Below, piece after piece: positions 16,056 through 25,299 of a stretch of DNA of 64,000 nt (the stretch's first letter is position 1; each line of letters opens with the position of its first letter). A model generated the notes under the pieces. It was not told the origin of the DNA and ran no database searches. It saw nothing but the letters and a program-made list of their open reading frames with translations. Position numbers and translations under genes: made by a program. The stretch is taken from NCBI RefSeq assembly GCF_002904335.1, contig NZ_PPHF01000061.1:1-64000 (forward strand), given 5' to 3'. Source of the stretch: Amycolatopsis sp. CA-126428 (GTDB lineage Bacteria > Actinomycetota > Actinomycetes > Mycobacteriales > Pseudonocardiaceae).

Positions 16056-17479
16056 CGGACTGGCATCGGGTGGACCCCGCCGACGTGCCCGCGGACGGCC
16101 GGTGCGCAGCGTCACCGTGGACGGCCGCAGCGTCGCGCTGTCGCGCGGTGGCACGCGGTTCGGCGCGCTGGAAAACCACTGCCCGCACCAGGGCGGGCCG
16201 CTCGGCGAAGGCTCGATCGAGAAGGGCTGGCTGCGCTGCCCCTGGCACGGCTACGACTACGACCCGCCGACCGGGCAGCCGCCCGAAGGCTTCGGGGACG
16301 CCGTCACCACCTACCCGGTCGAGGAGCGCGAGGACGGCGTCTTCGTCGAGCTGCCGGAGCCCGCGGCCGCGGTGCGGACGGTCGCCGACGTGCTGGTCGA
16401 GACGCTCGTCGCCGGGGGTGTGCGGCACGTGTTCGGCATGGTCGGGCATTCGAACCTCGGCTTCGCCGAAGCGTTGCGGCGGGCCGAAGCCCGCGGCGAG
16501 CTGACGTACATCGGGATCCGGCACGAAGGCGCGGCGGCGTTCGCGGCGAGCGCGTACGGCAAGCTCACCGGACGCCCCGCGGCCTGCTTCGCGATCGCCG
16601 GTCCGGGCTCGACGAACCTGCTCACCGGGCTTTACGACGCCAAGCTCGACGGCGCGCCGGTACTCGCGATCTCCGGCCAGGTACCGTCGAAGGTCCTCGG
16701 CCGCGGCGCGTTCCAGGACGTCGACCTCTCGGCGGTCTTCCGCGATGTCGCCGTGTCCACCACGACCGTCCACAGTGGAAGTGACCACGCCGAGCCGGCC
16801 GCGCTGGCGGTCACCCCGGACGGCCGCCGGTCCGGCCGGTCCGGGCCGCCGGCCGCCGCCGCGGTCACCGCGGCGGCCGCGCTCGTCCGTGACGCCCGGC
16901 GGCCGGTGTTCGTCGTCGGCCACGGCGCCCGGGACGCCGTCGCCGAGGTCACCGCGCTGGCCGAACGCCTCGGCGCCCCGGTCCTGACGACGTTCAAGGC
17001 CAAGGGCCTGGTGCCCGACACCCATCCGCTCGGCGCGGGCGTGCTCGGCCGCAGCGGGACGCCGGTGGCCGGCTGGCTGATGAACGAAGCCGACCTGCTG
17101 ATCGCGGTCGGTGCGTCGTTCAGCAACCACTCGTGGGCGGCGGCGGCGGACCGTCCGATCGTGGCGGTCACCGGCGACGGCGGGTTCGGGCAGTACGCGA
17201 CCGAGCTGACCACCGCCGTCAAGTACGGCATCCCGGTGAAACACCTGCTGCTGAACAACAACGCCCTCGGCAAGATCAGCAAGGAGCAGCTCGCCGGGGC
17301 CTACCCGGTGTGGCAGACCTCCCCTGGTCAACCCGGACTGGGCCGCCTACGCCGAACTCTGCGGCGCGCGGGGAAGCAGCGTCACCACACGCGAACAGCT
17401 CGACGAAGCCATGGCGGCGCTCTTCGCCGCCGAAGGCCCGGCTCTCCTGTGCGTCGAGCAAGACGCGGAACTGCTCTGA
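16056..17479 (+). pseudogene. Decayed Rieske-[2Fe-2S]/ThDP-dependent enzyme fusion gene
   Basis: Pieces of one protein in three frames. WHRVDPADVPADGR (16061-16102) is in one frame; from 16102 a Rieske domain (CPHQGG, CPWHG) and a ThDP-enzyme PYR domain (RHEGAAAFAASAYGKLTG) follow in another, implying loss of one G near 16100. The middle domain ends at GASFSNH and jumps to the ThDP site (GDGGFGQY, LLNNNALGK) after about 15 residues, where pyruvate-oxidase-type enzymes have well over 100, so some 400 bp seem deleted in frame. After YPVWQTS an extra C near 17323 shifts the frame; the true end, VNPDWAAYAEL to CVEQDAELL, stops at 17479. No start codon precedes the WHRV segment. The parent was probably an oxidase or decarboxylase with its own Rieske domain. 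A short frame after it (17486-17579) may be debris of another gene. Confidence 0.85.
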
Positions 17480-17579
17480 AGGGCGCACGCGATCGCGGCC
17501 GACCTGAGCCTGCCGGATGCGCCCGCGCGCGTGGTCGCGGAAACCCCGCCGCACCTCGCCGAGGAGGGCCTCATGACGC

Positions 17580-19394
17580 TCACGGTCGCCCGGGCGACAC
17601 CGACCGGATCCGCTCCACCCTGAACTGCCGTTCGGCCTCCCGCTTGTGGCACCACGCCAACAGAAACGGCCCATCCCAGCCGATCGGCGTAATGGTGCGC
17701 TGCGAAGGTTCACCCTTCCCGTCGACGTACTCGATGTGCACGTCCGACCGCTCGTCGATGGCTCCCGCCAGCAACGCCACCGCCGTCTCCGGCAACTTCG
17801 GGTTCCGTCCCCGCACGACCTGCGCCGTGGACAGCTCGTCCGCGTCCAGATCGGGCAGCTCAACCGGCTCCACCTCCACCGGAGTGACCGCCCGTGCCTT
17901 CGGCCGCCGCACCACAACGCTGCCCGACGACGGGTCCTCGACCACCGCGAACCCTTCCGCCTGCAACACCACGACCACGTCCGACGGCGTCATCACACTC
18001 CCCGCCACGGTCGGTGCCAACTCGACGAACCCGGGCAACCGCAGCACCTCGGCGACGACTTCCGCCTCGGCGACGACGCAGCACCCCACCGCCCGCACCC
18101 GCACCTGCCCGCGCCCGCGCTCCCCCAACAGGGCCCGCAACGCCCACGGCACGTTCTGCCGCGTCAGCTCGTCCAACGCGGCCAGCAAGGTCTCCGCCGT
18201 CCACCCCTGGGCGAACGCCGCCCGAACGCTGGCCGGGGTGAACTGCCACACCCGGGCCCCGTCCTCCGTCCGGCTTTCCGCGGACGCCGCCAGCACCCGC
18301 GCGGCCTCCACCGTCAGCTGCCCGAACACCACCGCCTTCAGGTCCTCCAGGACCTCCACCTCACACCGCATCGGCACGACCACCTCGGCCACCGAAGCGG
18401 CCAGCGCTTCCGCGTTCCCCGCGGACAACAGCGCCTCCCCGCACACGCTCAGCACGTCGCCCGCCACCACCCCCACCATCTCCGCCTCGCGCACCACCCC
18501 ACCGACGTACTGGTGCACCGCCGGGCAGAACCAGTAGGCCGCAGCAGCGACCCCCTCGACCGACAGGCCGGCCCTCCCGGCCCGCAACACCGCCCACCTG
18601 GCCGCCCGGGCATGCGACGACTCGACCTTCGACACCGCCGTGGCCCGCTGGGCCGTCGGGGAGTGGGACAACCAGAACCAGGCCCACGCCAGCTCGGCCC
18701 ACTGCCGGGCAGGCGTCGCCCGCCGCCACGGCTCGTACCGCGCGGTCACCTTGAAAGCCGTGCCGGCCTGCTCCAGCAACCCGGCCGCGAACAGCAGGTC
18801 CAGCACCAGCAACAGGTCGTCCTCACCCACGCCGAGCACCTTCCCCAGGCGCTGCCGCTCCCTGACCCCCACGCCGCCCTGCCGCAACCCCACGATCGGC
18901 CGGCTCGTGTCCAGCAACGCATACGCCGAACGCAGCAGGTGCTGCACCGCCGACCGCACCTCACCGTCCGCGCCACCCCGGCCACGCTCGACCGCGGGCG
19001 GTCCAGTCACCTTGAGCTGCCCTTTCGCCCGCTTCCACCGCTCCAGAACCGGCGGCACCAGGCACACCACGCCCGCGTCCGGCCACGCCACCCCGACCCG
19101 GCGCAGCTCACCCAGCGCCGCCCGGACCGCCGCCCGGTCCCCTCCGGTCAGTTCGGCCACGGAGTCAACGGTGGCACCGGCCCCCAATGCGGCCGTCGCC
19201 TGCCCTGCCGCCACCGCGTCCCGGCTCACCAGCCGGATCGCCGCGAGCGACCCGCGATCGCTCAGCCGTTCCGCGAGAGCTGCAGGCCCATCCGGCACCG
19301 GCGCGAGGCGCACCTCGGGCCGAACCCGCAAGACGTCGGCCAGCTCCGCCTGGTCCATCCGACCGAGGTATTCCGCAAACGAACCGGTGTCCAT
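17580..19394 (-). CDS. Helicase-associated (XPB/Ssl2-like, WYL-ended) protein without helicase motor
   Basis: 604 residues. The body matches the actinobacterial helicase-associated domain proteins (Helicase_C_3): a helical winged N-terminus (FAEYLGRMDQAELADVLRVRPE), a long helical centre, and a domain with TPSDVVVVLQAEGFAVVEDP. No Walker motifs are present, so it is not an ATPase. The last 70 residues (LLAGAIDERSDVHIEYVDG, then TPIGWDGPFLLAWCHK and RQFRVERIRSV) resemble a WYL domain, a nucleic-acid or ligand sensor. The role is unknown; DNA repair or regulation is usually assumed. At the 3' end it abuts the debris of the pseudogene region, and its normal length argues that it is intact. Confidence 0.72.
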   Translation of the reverse strand: MDTGSFAEYLGRMDQAELADVLRVRPEVRLAPVPDGPAALAERLSDRGSLAAIRLVSRDAVAAGQATAALGAGATVDSVAELTGGDRAAVRAALGELRRVGVAWPDAGVVCLVPPVLERWKRAKGQLKVTGPPAVERGRGGADGEVRSAVQHLLRSAYALLDTSRPIVGLRQGGVGVRERQRLGKVLGVGEDDLLLVLDLLFAAGLLEQAGTAFKVTARYEPWRRATPARQWAELAWAWFWLSHSPTAQRATAVSKVESSHARAARWAVLRAGRAGLSVEGVAAAAYWFCPAVHQYVGGVVREAEMVGVVAGDVLSVCGEALLSAGNAEALAASVAEVVVPMRCEVEVLEDLKAVVFGQLTVEAARVLAASAESRTEDGARVWQFTPASVRAAFAQGWTAETLLAALDELTRQNVPWALRALLGERGRGQVRVRAVGCCVVAEAEVVAEVLRLPGFVELAPTVAGSVMTPSDVVVVLQAEGFAVVEDPSSGSVVVRRPKARAVTPVEVEPVELPDLDADELSTAQVVRGRNPKLPETAVALLAGAIDERSDVHIEYVDGKGEPSQRTITPIGWDGPFLLAWCHKREAERQFRVERIRSVSPGRP

Positions 19395-19572
19395 ACCGGG
19401 ATTCTGCCGAAAACGATGGGGGTCTCGGAAGCAGTCGCTCGCATTCCCGGCACGCTGCCGGTGCCGTCTGCGAGGCGACTACCAGCGAGGTGGATGAGGA
19501 GGTCCGGCATCCGGTTCGACTCGCTCGACCTGCACTCGACCCCGGCAAAGCTGTACCGCTCGGCTACGTGGT

Positions 19573-20399
19573 TCAGATCGGCCAGCGAGCGCGGACGATT
19601 CCGTCGTCGTCCGGCTCCACGGCCACGAGCAGTGGGTCGGTGGTGTGCGGCAGCAGGGTAGCCGCGCGGATGTCTGCCAACGCCTCGGTCAAACCGGCCC
19701 GGTCATCGCCGTCGGCGTGGAAGCTGTGGATGCGGCCGTCCGCGTGTTCCACGACGACCCAGCCGGCGAAGTCCGGTGACATCGTGCGCAGCACGGCCGG
19801 AATATCGGCCGACAGGTCCGGCCACACGGACAACAGGGCGCGCGGACCGAGGTCCGGCACCGTGGCCTCGGCGGTGAGCCGATGCCAGCGCGAGTGGTTG
19901 CCGACGATGGGTCGTAGGGCGAGCCGTCCAGCGGCTCGACGAACAACCCGCTCGCGGCGGTCAGCGCGACCGCACGTCCGCACGGCTGCGCGGTTCCGAT
20001 GTACAGGTACTGGTCGTAGCCGACATGGACGAAGAACCGGTCCTCGGCTTCGAGCCGGCACCACACGCCGTTGCCCCGCAGCATGGCGCGCAGCAGCTCA
20101 CGCCCGATGTCCAGGGTGATCGGCGCGCCGTCGTGGTAGCCGGTGAGGTCGGGCCGGAACAGCCCGTGGCCGTCGACGGGCGGCTCGACTCCGAAGTGGA
20201 CGAACCCGCTGAACGCGGGGTCGCGGATGGTCAGCCGGGACACGCCGGCATCCTCGGCGAACGCCGTCACGGCGGCGACGTAGGCGGCCTCCACCGGCCC
20301 GTAGTCGCTCGATACGTCCTCGGAACCGCGGTACGCGCCCTGGTCGTCGCGATCGGCGGGATCGTACTTGGTGATCCGGTGGACGTGCGGTGCGAACAT
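19573..20399 (-). pseudogene. Unrecognised protein gene split by a one-base frameshift
   Basis: The 5' frame (from ATG 20399, MFAPHVHRITKYDPADRDD) reads well to VEPLDGSPYDP near 19913, then becomes Arg/Ser/Cys-rich nonsense. A second frame takes over exactly there with IVGNHSRWHRLTAEATV and runs to RARWPI at 19573. Joining them needs one extra base in a run of Cs at about 19912-19915, giving a 275-residue protein. No family is recognised; Trp/His-rich, no signal peptide. It may be a true mutation or a homopolymer sequencing error, as the rest is undamaged. Confidence 0.7.
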
Positions 20400-20467
20400 G
20401 ATCGGCTGGATTGCCCTTCGTAGGCGTCGATCACCGGCCCGAAGCAGTCGCAGGAGCTTGGAAGTCT

Positions 20468-20881
20468 CTAGTGGATGAAGTCGTAGGAAGCCGCCTGCGC
20501 TGCGGTGAACGTGCGGTAGCTGACGACATTCCAGGCGACCTGGTTCATCTCGGAGACCTGCCAGCGGCCGTCGGCATCGACGGTCTCGACAACGGCCACG
20601 TGGCCGAGGCTTCCGGCGTCCGACTGCATGATGGCGCCGACCGCGGGCGTCTGGTCGACCGCATAGCCGTCCCGGCGGGCGAAGTCATCCCAGGTCTTGG
20701 CGTTACCCCAGACCTGCGGGATGGGGCGGCCCACCTCGGCGCGGCGAGCGGAGGCCCACCAGGTGCATTCGCCGGGCGCGTAGCGATTGACGGCCGGGGC
20801 CTGCGCCGCGTTGGCCGGGGTCGCCACCAGCGCGGCCGACAGCGTCAGCAGGATCCCGCAGAACCGTAGAGCATGCCTCAT
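20468..20881 (-). CDS. Secreted CHAP-domain amidase/peptidase
   Basis: 137 residues. A signal peptide ends at about 26 (TPANAA), followed by a minimal CHAP domain: Cys39 in APGECTWWASARR and His94 in GSLGHVAVVE are the catalytic pair, with the usual TPAVGAIMQ turn between. CHAP enzymes cut peptidoglycan cross-bridges or stems. No cell-wall-binding domain is attached, so the enzyme is minimal. GGGGGG precedes the ATG by five bases. Confidence 0.85.
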   Translation of the reverse strand: MRHALRFCGILLTLSAALVATPANAAQAPAVNRYAPGECTWWASARRAEVGRPIPQVWGNAKTWDDFARRDGYAVDQTPAVGAIMQSDAGSLGHVAVVETVDADGRWQVSEMNQVAWNVVSYRTFTAAQAASYDFIH

Positions 20882-20948
20882 CGAAACCCCCCGTGGATCC
20901 GGCAGCGAAGAAAGTCTCCCACAGTTCGTTGACGGAAGCGTGGCCCTT

Positions 20949-21398
20949 TCAGAGGAGCAGTTCGAACATCCGGAAGACCTGGTCCCACTCTTCGGAGCCG
21001 GGGTTCTTGACGCGCGGGTCGATGATCTTGAAAGCCTGGGCGAGAGCCACGCTGAGGCCGCCGGCGACGGCCGGGAGGCGGGCCTCGGTCTCTTCGGAAA
21101 TCGCGATCCCGAGCGGGGGACGGCTCAGGAGCTGCTCGAGCAGCGGCACCACTTCCAGGTCCTCTTCCAGCTTGAGGAACTCGTGCATGCGCTCCTGCAG
21201 TCCCTTGGTGATCGGCAGGTCTCTCGGCTCGATGATGTCCCGCCCGTTGGCCTTGGCCGCGGCCTTGGCGACCAAGAAGAGGTCGTAGATCTTGCGGTCC
21301 AGGAACTCGTCGTACCGTTTCAGATCGCTCTTGTCGACATTCAGGCTCGCGGCCATCCGGAAGAACCGTTCGAACCTCGTCGCACCCATGACCGGCAT
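20949..21398 (-). CDS. DUF1931 histone-fold protein
   Basis: 149 residues matching the DUF1931 family (Aquifex Aq_328 type), which has an archaeal-histone-like fold duplicated in one chain: MAASLNVDKSDLKRYDEFL then YDLFLVAKAAAKANGRD form the first pair of helices, and the second half repeats the plan with LGIAISEETEARLP. DNA binding is suspected for the family from its fold, not shown here. The start ATG at 21398 is fixed by AGGAGG six bases upstream; longer upstream frames in this phase are antisense-like shadows of the GH3 gene. Confidence 0.82.
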   Translation of the reverse strand: MPVMGATRFERFFRMAASLNVDKSDLKRYDEFLDRKIYDLFLVAKAAAKANGRDIIEPRDLPITKGLQERMHEFLKLEEDLEVVPLLEQLLSRPPLGIAISEETEARLPAVAGGLSVALAQAFKIIDPRVKNPGSEEWDQVFRMFELLL

Positions 21399-21556
21399 CT
21401 GACCTCCTGTGAGTGATGTTCGCGGGCGAACGTCGCGATGATCTCTCGGATACCCACACACAGTGACAAGGACGGCCGGGTCCGCGCCTGCGCCCGGCAG
21501 GTCGAAATTCGCGGGAACGATCGACCCGGCAGAGCAGGAGCGGAGACCGGGCCGGT

Positions 21557-21590
21557 GTTGCGGAGCGACGTGCCGGCGTCGCTCCGCAAC
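21557..21590 (-). terminator. Terminator hairpin after the GH3 gene
   Basis: Perfect 14-bp stem GTTGCGGAGCGACG / CGTCGCTCCGCAAC with a 6-nt loop, 9 bp past the stop of the beta-glucosidase gene. Confidence 0.75.
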
Positions 21591-21598
21591 CGGCACCG

Positions 21599-24046
21599 CT
21601 ACTGGATCACGAACGGCGCCGACACGTCCACCGCGTACGGCGTCGTGCCGTTCTTGTCCAGCTGCAGCACGTAACCGCCCGGCACCACGGCGGGCGGGCC
21701 GGACGCGTTGATGTCCCCCACGCTTTCGGCCAGCGCCGCCGCCGGGAAGGACACGCGCACCACCTGGGACCGGCCCGGGTCGAGCGTCACCCGCGCGAAG
21801 CCGACCAGCCGCTGCGGCGGGACGACCACCGGGCTCACCGGCTGGGCCACGTACACCGGCACGATGTCGGTGCCGGCGCGGGTTCCGGTGTTGGTGACGG
21901 TGAACGTCGCGGTGGCCGTGCCGTCGCGCGCGACCTTCGGCGTCACCGCCAGGTTCGTGTGGGTGAACGTCGTGTACGACAGGCCGTAACCGAACGGGAA
22001 CTGCGGGTTGTACGCGTTGCCCGGACCGGACGCGGTGCTGGGCAGCTGGTCGAAGAACTTCGGCTGGTCCCCCAGCGGGGACGGGGCCGTGCCGGCGAAG
22101 TCGGCGCCGACGGCCGGCGCGTCGGACGGCCAGCTGATCGGGAGCTTGCCCGCGGGGTTCGTCTTGCCGAACAGCACATCCGCCACCGCCGTGCCGGCTT
22201 CCGTGCTGCCCTGGTAGGCCATCAGCACCGCGTTCGCCTTCTCCGCCGGGCCCAGCCCGACCGGCCGGCCCGCGACGACCACGACGATCACCGGTTTGCC
22301 GGTCGCCTCCAGGGCCGAGATGAGGGCCTGCTGGTCGGGCGCCAGGGCCGGAGCCGGGTTGTCGCCCAGCCCTTCCGCGTAGGCCTTCTCCCCCACCACC
22401 GCCACGTAGGCGCTGGTGTCCGCCGCGGCCGCGACGGCGCCGGCCTGGTCCGGCGCGTAGACCGCGGCCGGGTCCGCGGCCCGGATGCCGTTCAGCACGG
22501 TGGTTCCCGGCGGAATCTGGTTGTCGGGGCCCATGCAGCACACGTGCCCCGCACCCGCGACGCCCTGCCAGCTCACGCTCCAGCCGCCGAGCTGGTTCGT
22601 CATCGAGTCCGCACTCGGGCCGGTCACCACGACCTTCGCGCCCGCCGGCAAGGGCAGCGCGTTGTTCTCGTTGCGCAGCAGGGTGATCGACTCCCGCGCG
22701 GCCTTCGCCGTCTGATCGCGGCCCGCGGTGACAGCAGCGTTGGCGGCGTTGGCGTCGACGCACGGCTTCGCCGGGTCGGCCACGCACGGCTGGTCGAACA
22801 GGCCGAGCTGGAACTTCAGCGTGAGGATGCGGCGCACGGCCTGGTCGATCCGCGCGTGCGAGATCTTGCCCGTGTCGACGGCCTGCAGGATCGCGGCCTG
22901 CCACCCCGCCGGGTCGGAGACCTGCATGCTCATGTCGACGCCCGCGTTCACGGCGGCGGCGATGGCACCCGAAAGGTCCGGCGCGATGTGGTAGGCGGTC
23001 TGCAACGCGGTGACGTCCTGGTAGTCGCTGATCACGACCCCCTGGAAGTGCAGCTGGTTGCGCAGGATGTCGGTCAGCAGGTAGCGCGACGAAGTGGCGG
23101 GAACGCCGTTGATCGAACCGGAGTTGACCATCACCGTCCCGGCGCCCGCGTCGATCCCGGCCGCGTACGAGGGCAGGATCGTCGTCTGCAGGTAGTTCAT
23201 CGGGAGCAGCGCTTCGGCCCGGTCGTGGCCGTTGACCGACTGCGAGTAGCCGGCGAAGTGCTTGACCGTCGCGCTGACGTTCAGCTCACCGCGCCTGCCC
23301 GGCGTCTGCATCCCCTTGATGTTCGCGGCGCCCATCGCGGCCGACAGGACCGGTTGCTCGGCCCACGTCTCGTAGGTCCTGCCCCACCGGTTGTCGCGCG
23401 CGATGTCCTGGACCGGGGCGAAGTTCCAGTTCCAGCCGGTGGCGCGCAGGGCGTCCGCGGTCGCCTTGCCACCGGCTTGGGCGAGCGCGGGGTCCCAGGT
23501 GGCGCCCATGCCGATGGACTGCGGGTACAGCGGCGCCTGCCACGGGTGGCCGAAGCCGTGCACCGCGTCGACGCCGAACACCACCGGCAGGTGCAGGCGC
23601 GAGTTCTTGATCGCGAACTGCTGGATGATGTTGTACTCGTTCGCCCAGTCGTAGCCGGTGTTGCCCACGCCGCCCTTGCCCGTGGTGTCGACCGGGTTGT
23701 CGGTACCGCCCGCGAGGATCGAACCGACGTGGGCGTCGACCAGGATTTTTCGCATGCATTCCGGGTTGGGCAGGTTGAATCCGTTGTTGCCGCACGTCGC
23801 GCTGTTCGCGTCGGTCAGCGTGCCGACCAGCTGCTGGTCCATCTGGCCGACCTTCTCGGGCAGCGTCATCGCGTGCAGCAGCGCCTCCACCCGCGCCGGC
23901 ACCGGGCGATGGGTGTCCACCCAGGGCGCGGCGCCCGGATCGATGGCGGCACTGCTACTGGCGGTGAACGCGGGAACCGCGAGCAGGGCCGCCGCCGCGA
24001 ACACCGTGACGGTGGCGCGGGTACTGCGTCTGTGGTTGCGGAACAC
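21599..24046 (-). CDS. Secreted GH3 beta-glucosidase-type enzyme
   Basis: 815 residues. A signal peptide (RNHRRSTRATVTVF, hydrophobic core, ASSSAA) precedes the GH3 N-terminal barrel: TLPEKVGQMDQ, KHFAGY, and the nucleophile Asp341 in GVVISDYQD. The middle alpha/beta sandwich follows (RESITLLRNENNALPL; general acid region around GSTEAGTAVADVLFG), and a fibronectin-III-like C-terminal domain closes it (FPFGYGLSYTTF onwards). It cleaves terminal beta-glucosides from cello- or mixed oligosaccharides outside the cell. Start GTG 24046 is fixed by GAAGGAGGTCAA. It stands alone, divergent from the TrmB/LuxR regulator gene, and ends in a strong hairpin. Confidence 0.9.
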   Translation of the reverse strand: MFRNHRRSTRATVTVFAAAALLAVPAFTASSSAAIDPGAAPWVDTHRPVPARVEALLHAMTLPEKVGQMDQQLVGTLTDANSATCGNNGFNLPNPECMRKILVDAHVGSILAGGTDNPVDTTGKGGVGNTGYDWANEYNIIQQFAIKNSRLHLPVVFGVDAVHGFGHPWQAPLYPQSIGMGATWDPALAQAGGKATADALRATGWNWNFAPVQDIARDNRWGRTYETWAEQPVLSAAMGAANIKGMQTPGRRGELNVSATVKHFAGYSQSVNGHDRAEALLPMNYLQTTILPSYAAGIDAGAGTVMVNSGSINGVPATSSRYLLTDILRNQLHFQGVVISDYQDVTALQTAYHIAPDLSGAIAAAVNAGVDMSMQVSDPAGWQAAILQAVDTGKISHARIDQAVRRILTLKFQLGLFDQPCVADPAKPCVDANAANAAVTAGRDQTAKAARESITLLRNENNALPLPAGAKVVVTGPSADSMTNQLGGWSVSWQGVAGAGHVCCMGPDNQIPPGTTVLNGIRAADPAAVYAPDQAGAVAAAADTSAYVAVVGEKAYAEGLGDNPAPALAPDQQALISALEATGKPVIVVVVAGRPVGLGPAEKANAVLMAYQGSTEAGTAVADVLFGKTNPAGKLPISWPSDAPAVGADFAGTAPSPLGDQPKFFDQLPSTASGPGNAYNPQFPFGYGLSYTTFTHTNLAVTPKVARDGTATATFTVTNTGTRAGTDIVPVYVAQPVSPVVVPPQRLVGFARVTLDPGRSQVVRVSFPAAALAESVGDINASGPPAVVPGGYVLQLDKNGTTPYAVDVSAPFVIQ

Positions 24047-24264
24047 TTGACCTCCTTCAGCCGTGGTCGGTACTGACCGGCCGCATTGGGGCGAGCGCAC
24101 CCTAGGCACCTTCCGCCGGGGCTGTAAAGCGCCGAACGGCGGCCGGACGCCCGTTCGTCCACGCCTTGAAGTAAGAGGTGGCCCGGGTCGGCGAGCCCCG
24201 TTGTACGTTGTCCAAGAGCCGTCAACGCCGACGGAAAGCGTTGGCCGCGTGGCTAGGAGGCAGT

Positions 24265-25299
24265 GTGCTGGAAGCGCTGGGCATGACTCCCGGGGAAGAA
24301 CGGGTCTACCGAGTGATCGTCGGCGGGTACCGGACCACGCCCGACGAGATCGCGGGCCGGGCCGGCGTGGGCCGCGGCGAGCTGGAGCCGATCCTGGAGG
24401 CCCTGCTGGCGAAGGGGCTCGTCAGCCGGACCGAGGGGCACTACGTGTCCGCGCCACCGGACGTCTCCCTCGGCCCGCTGCTGGTGCACGGCCAGGAGAA
24501 GCTGGAGGCCGCCAGGGCCGCGGTGTCCCAGCTCGCCGAGGAGTACCGCGGCAGCGCGCGGCGGCGCGACTCCGCGCAGCTCGTCGAGGTGATCACCGGG
24601 GTGGACGCGATCCGGCGGCAGGCGCTGGCCATCCAGCGCGGCGCCCGCGAAGAGTCCCTGTGGTTCTGCCTGGAGGGCAACGTCGCGATGGCGGCCTCGG
24701 AGAACGTCGAGGAGGCGCTGGCGCAGGCCCGCGGCGTGCAGTATCGCGTGATCTACGAGACAGGCCTGCTCGAAGAACCCGGCCGGATCGTCAACGTCCT
24801 CGAGGGGATCGAGGGCGGCGAGATCGCCCGCTCGATCTCGAAACTGCCGGTGCGCCTGGCCATCTCCGACCGCCGGGTGGCGCTGTGCCCGCTGGTCACC
24901 CACGACAGCACGGGCGAACCCACCGCCGCGCTCGTCCGGGAGAGCAGCCTGCTGTCCGCGCTGGTCGCGTTGTTCGAGGTCTACTGGGAACGCGCGTCGC
25001 CGCTGCGGATCGGCGACACCGCGCCCACCCCCCACCTCGACCCCGATGAGCGGCGGCTGCTGTCCCTGCTCATCGGCGGGGTCAGTGACAAGTCGATCGC
25101 GACCCAGCTCAACGTCAGCTACCGGACCGTCCAGCGGCGCCTGCAGGACCTCATGCGCCGGGTCGACGCCCGCACCCGGATGCAGCTGGCCTGGCAGGCC
25201 AGCAAGCTCGGCTGGCTGGACGAGCCGAGCCCCGGGCACCTCCTGCCGCGTGACGGCGGAAGGCACCCGGAGCCCCTGGGTGACGCTATTTCGAGCTGA
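24265..25299 (+). CDS. TrmB/LuxR-type HTH regulator
   Basis: 344 residues. An N-terminal winged helix of TrmB type (ALGMTPGEERVYRVIVGGYRTT, then GRGELEPILEALLAKGLV) is followed by a sensor-like middle with a helical linker and a phospholipase-D-like fold, and a C-terminal LuxR HTH (LIGGVSDKSIATQLNVSYRTVQRRL). These two-HTH regulators are common in actinobacteria beside secreted peptidase genes. Start GTG 24265 has AGGAGG four to five bases upstream. Its last 14 bases overlap the end of the convergent subtilase gene, a pairing that suggests it regulates that gene, although this is not shown. Confidence 0.8.
   Translation: MLEALGMTPGEERVYRVIVGGYRTTPDEIAGRAGVGRGELEPILEALLAKGLVSRTEGHYVSAPPDVSLGPLLVHGQEKLEAARAAVSQLAEEYRGSARRRDSAQLVEVITGVDAIRRQALAIQRGAREESLWFCLEGNVAMAASENVEEALAQARGVQYRVIYETGLLEEPGRIVNVLEGIEGGEIARSISKLPVRLAISDRRVALCPLVTHDSTGEPTAALVRESSLLSALVALFEVYWERASPLRIGDTAPTPHLDPDERRLLSLLIGGVSDKSIATQLNVSYRTVQRRLQDLMRRVDARTRMQLAWQASKLGWLDEPSPGHLLPRDGGRHPEPLGDAISS

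Noticed and set aside
17486..17579. Short frame after the Rieske/ThDP relic (DLSLPDAPARVVAE, then MTLTVARA)
   Set aside because: It reads like the end of one gene and start of another, but is too short to name and meets the convergent helicase-associated gene; kept as a remark only.
21418..21431. GTTCGCGGGCGAAC as a LexA (SOS) box
   Set aside because: The actinobacterial SOS box has CGAAC first and GTTCG last; here the halves are in the opposite order.
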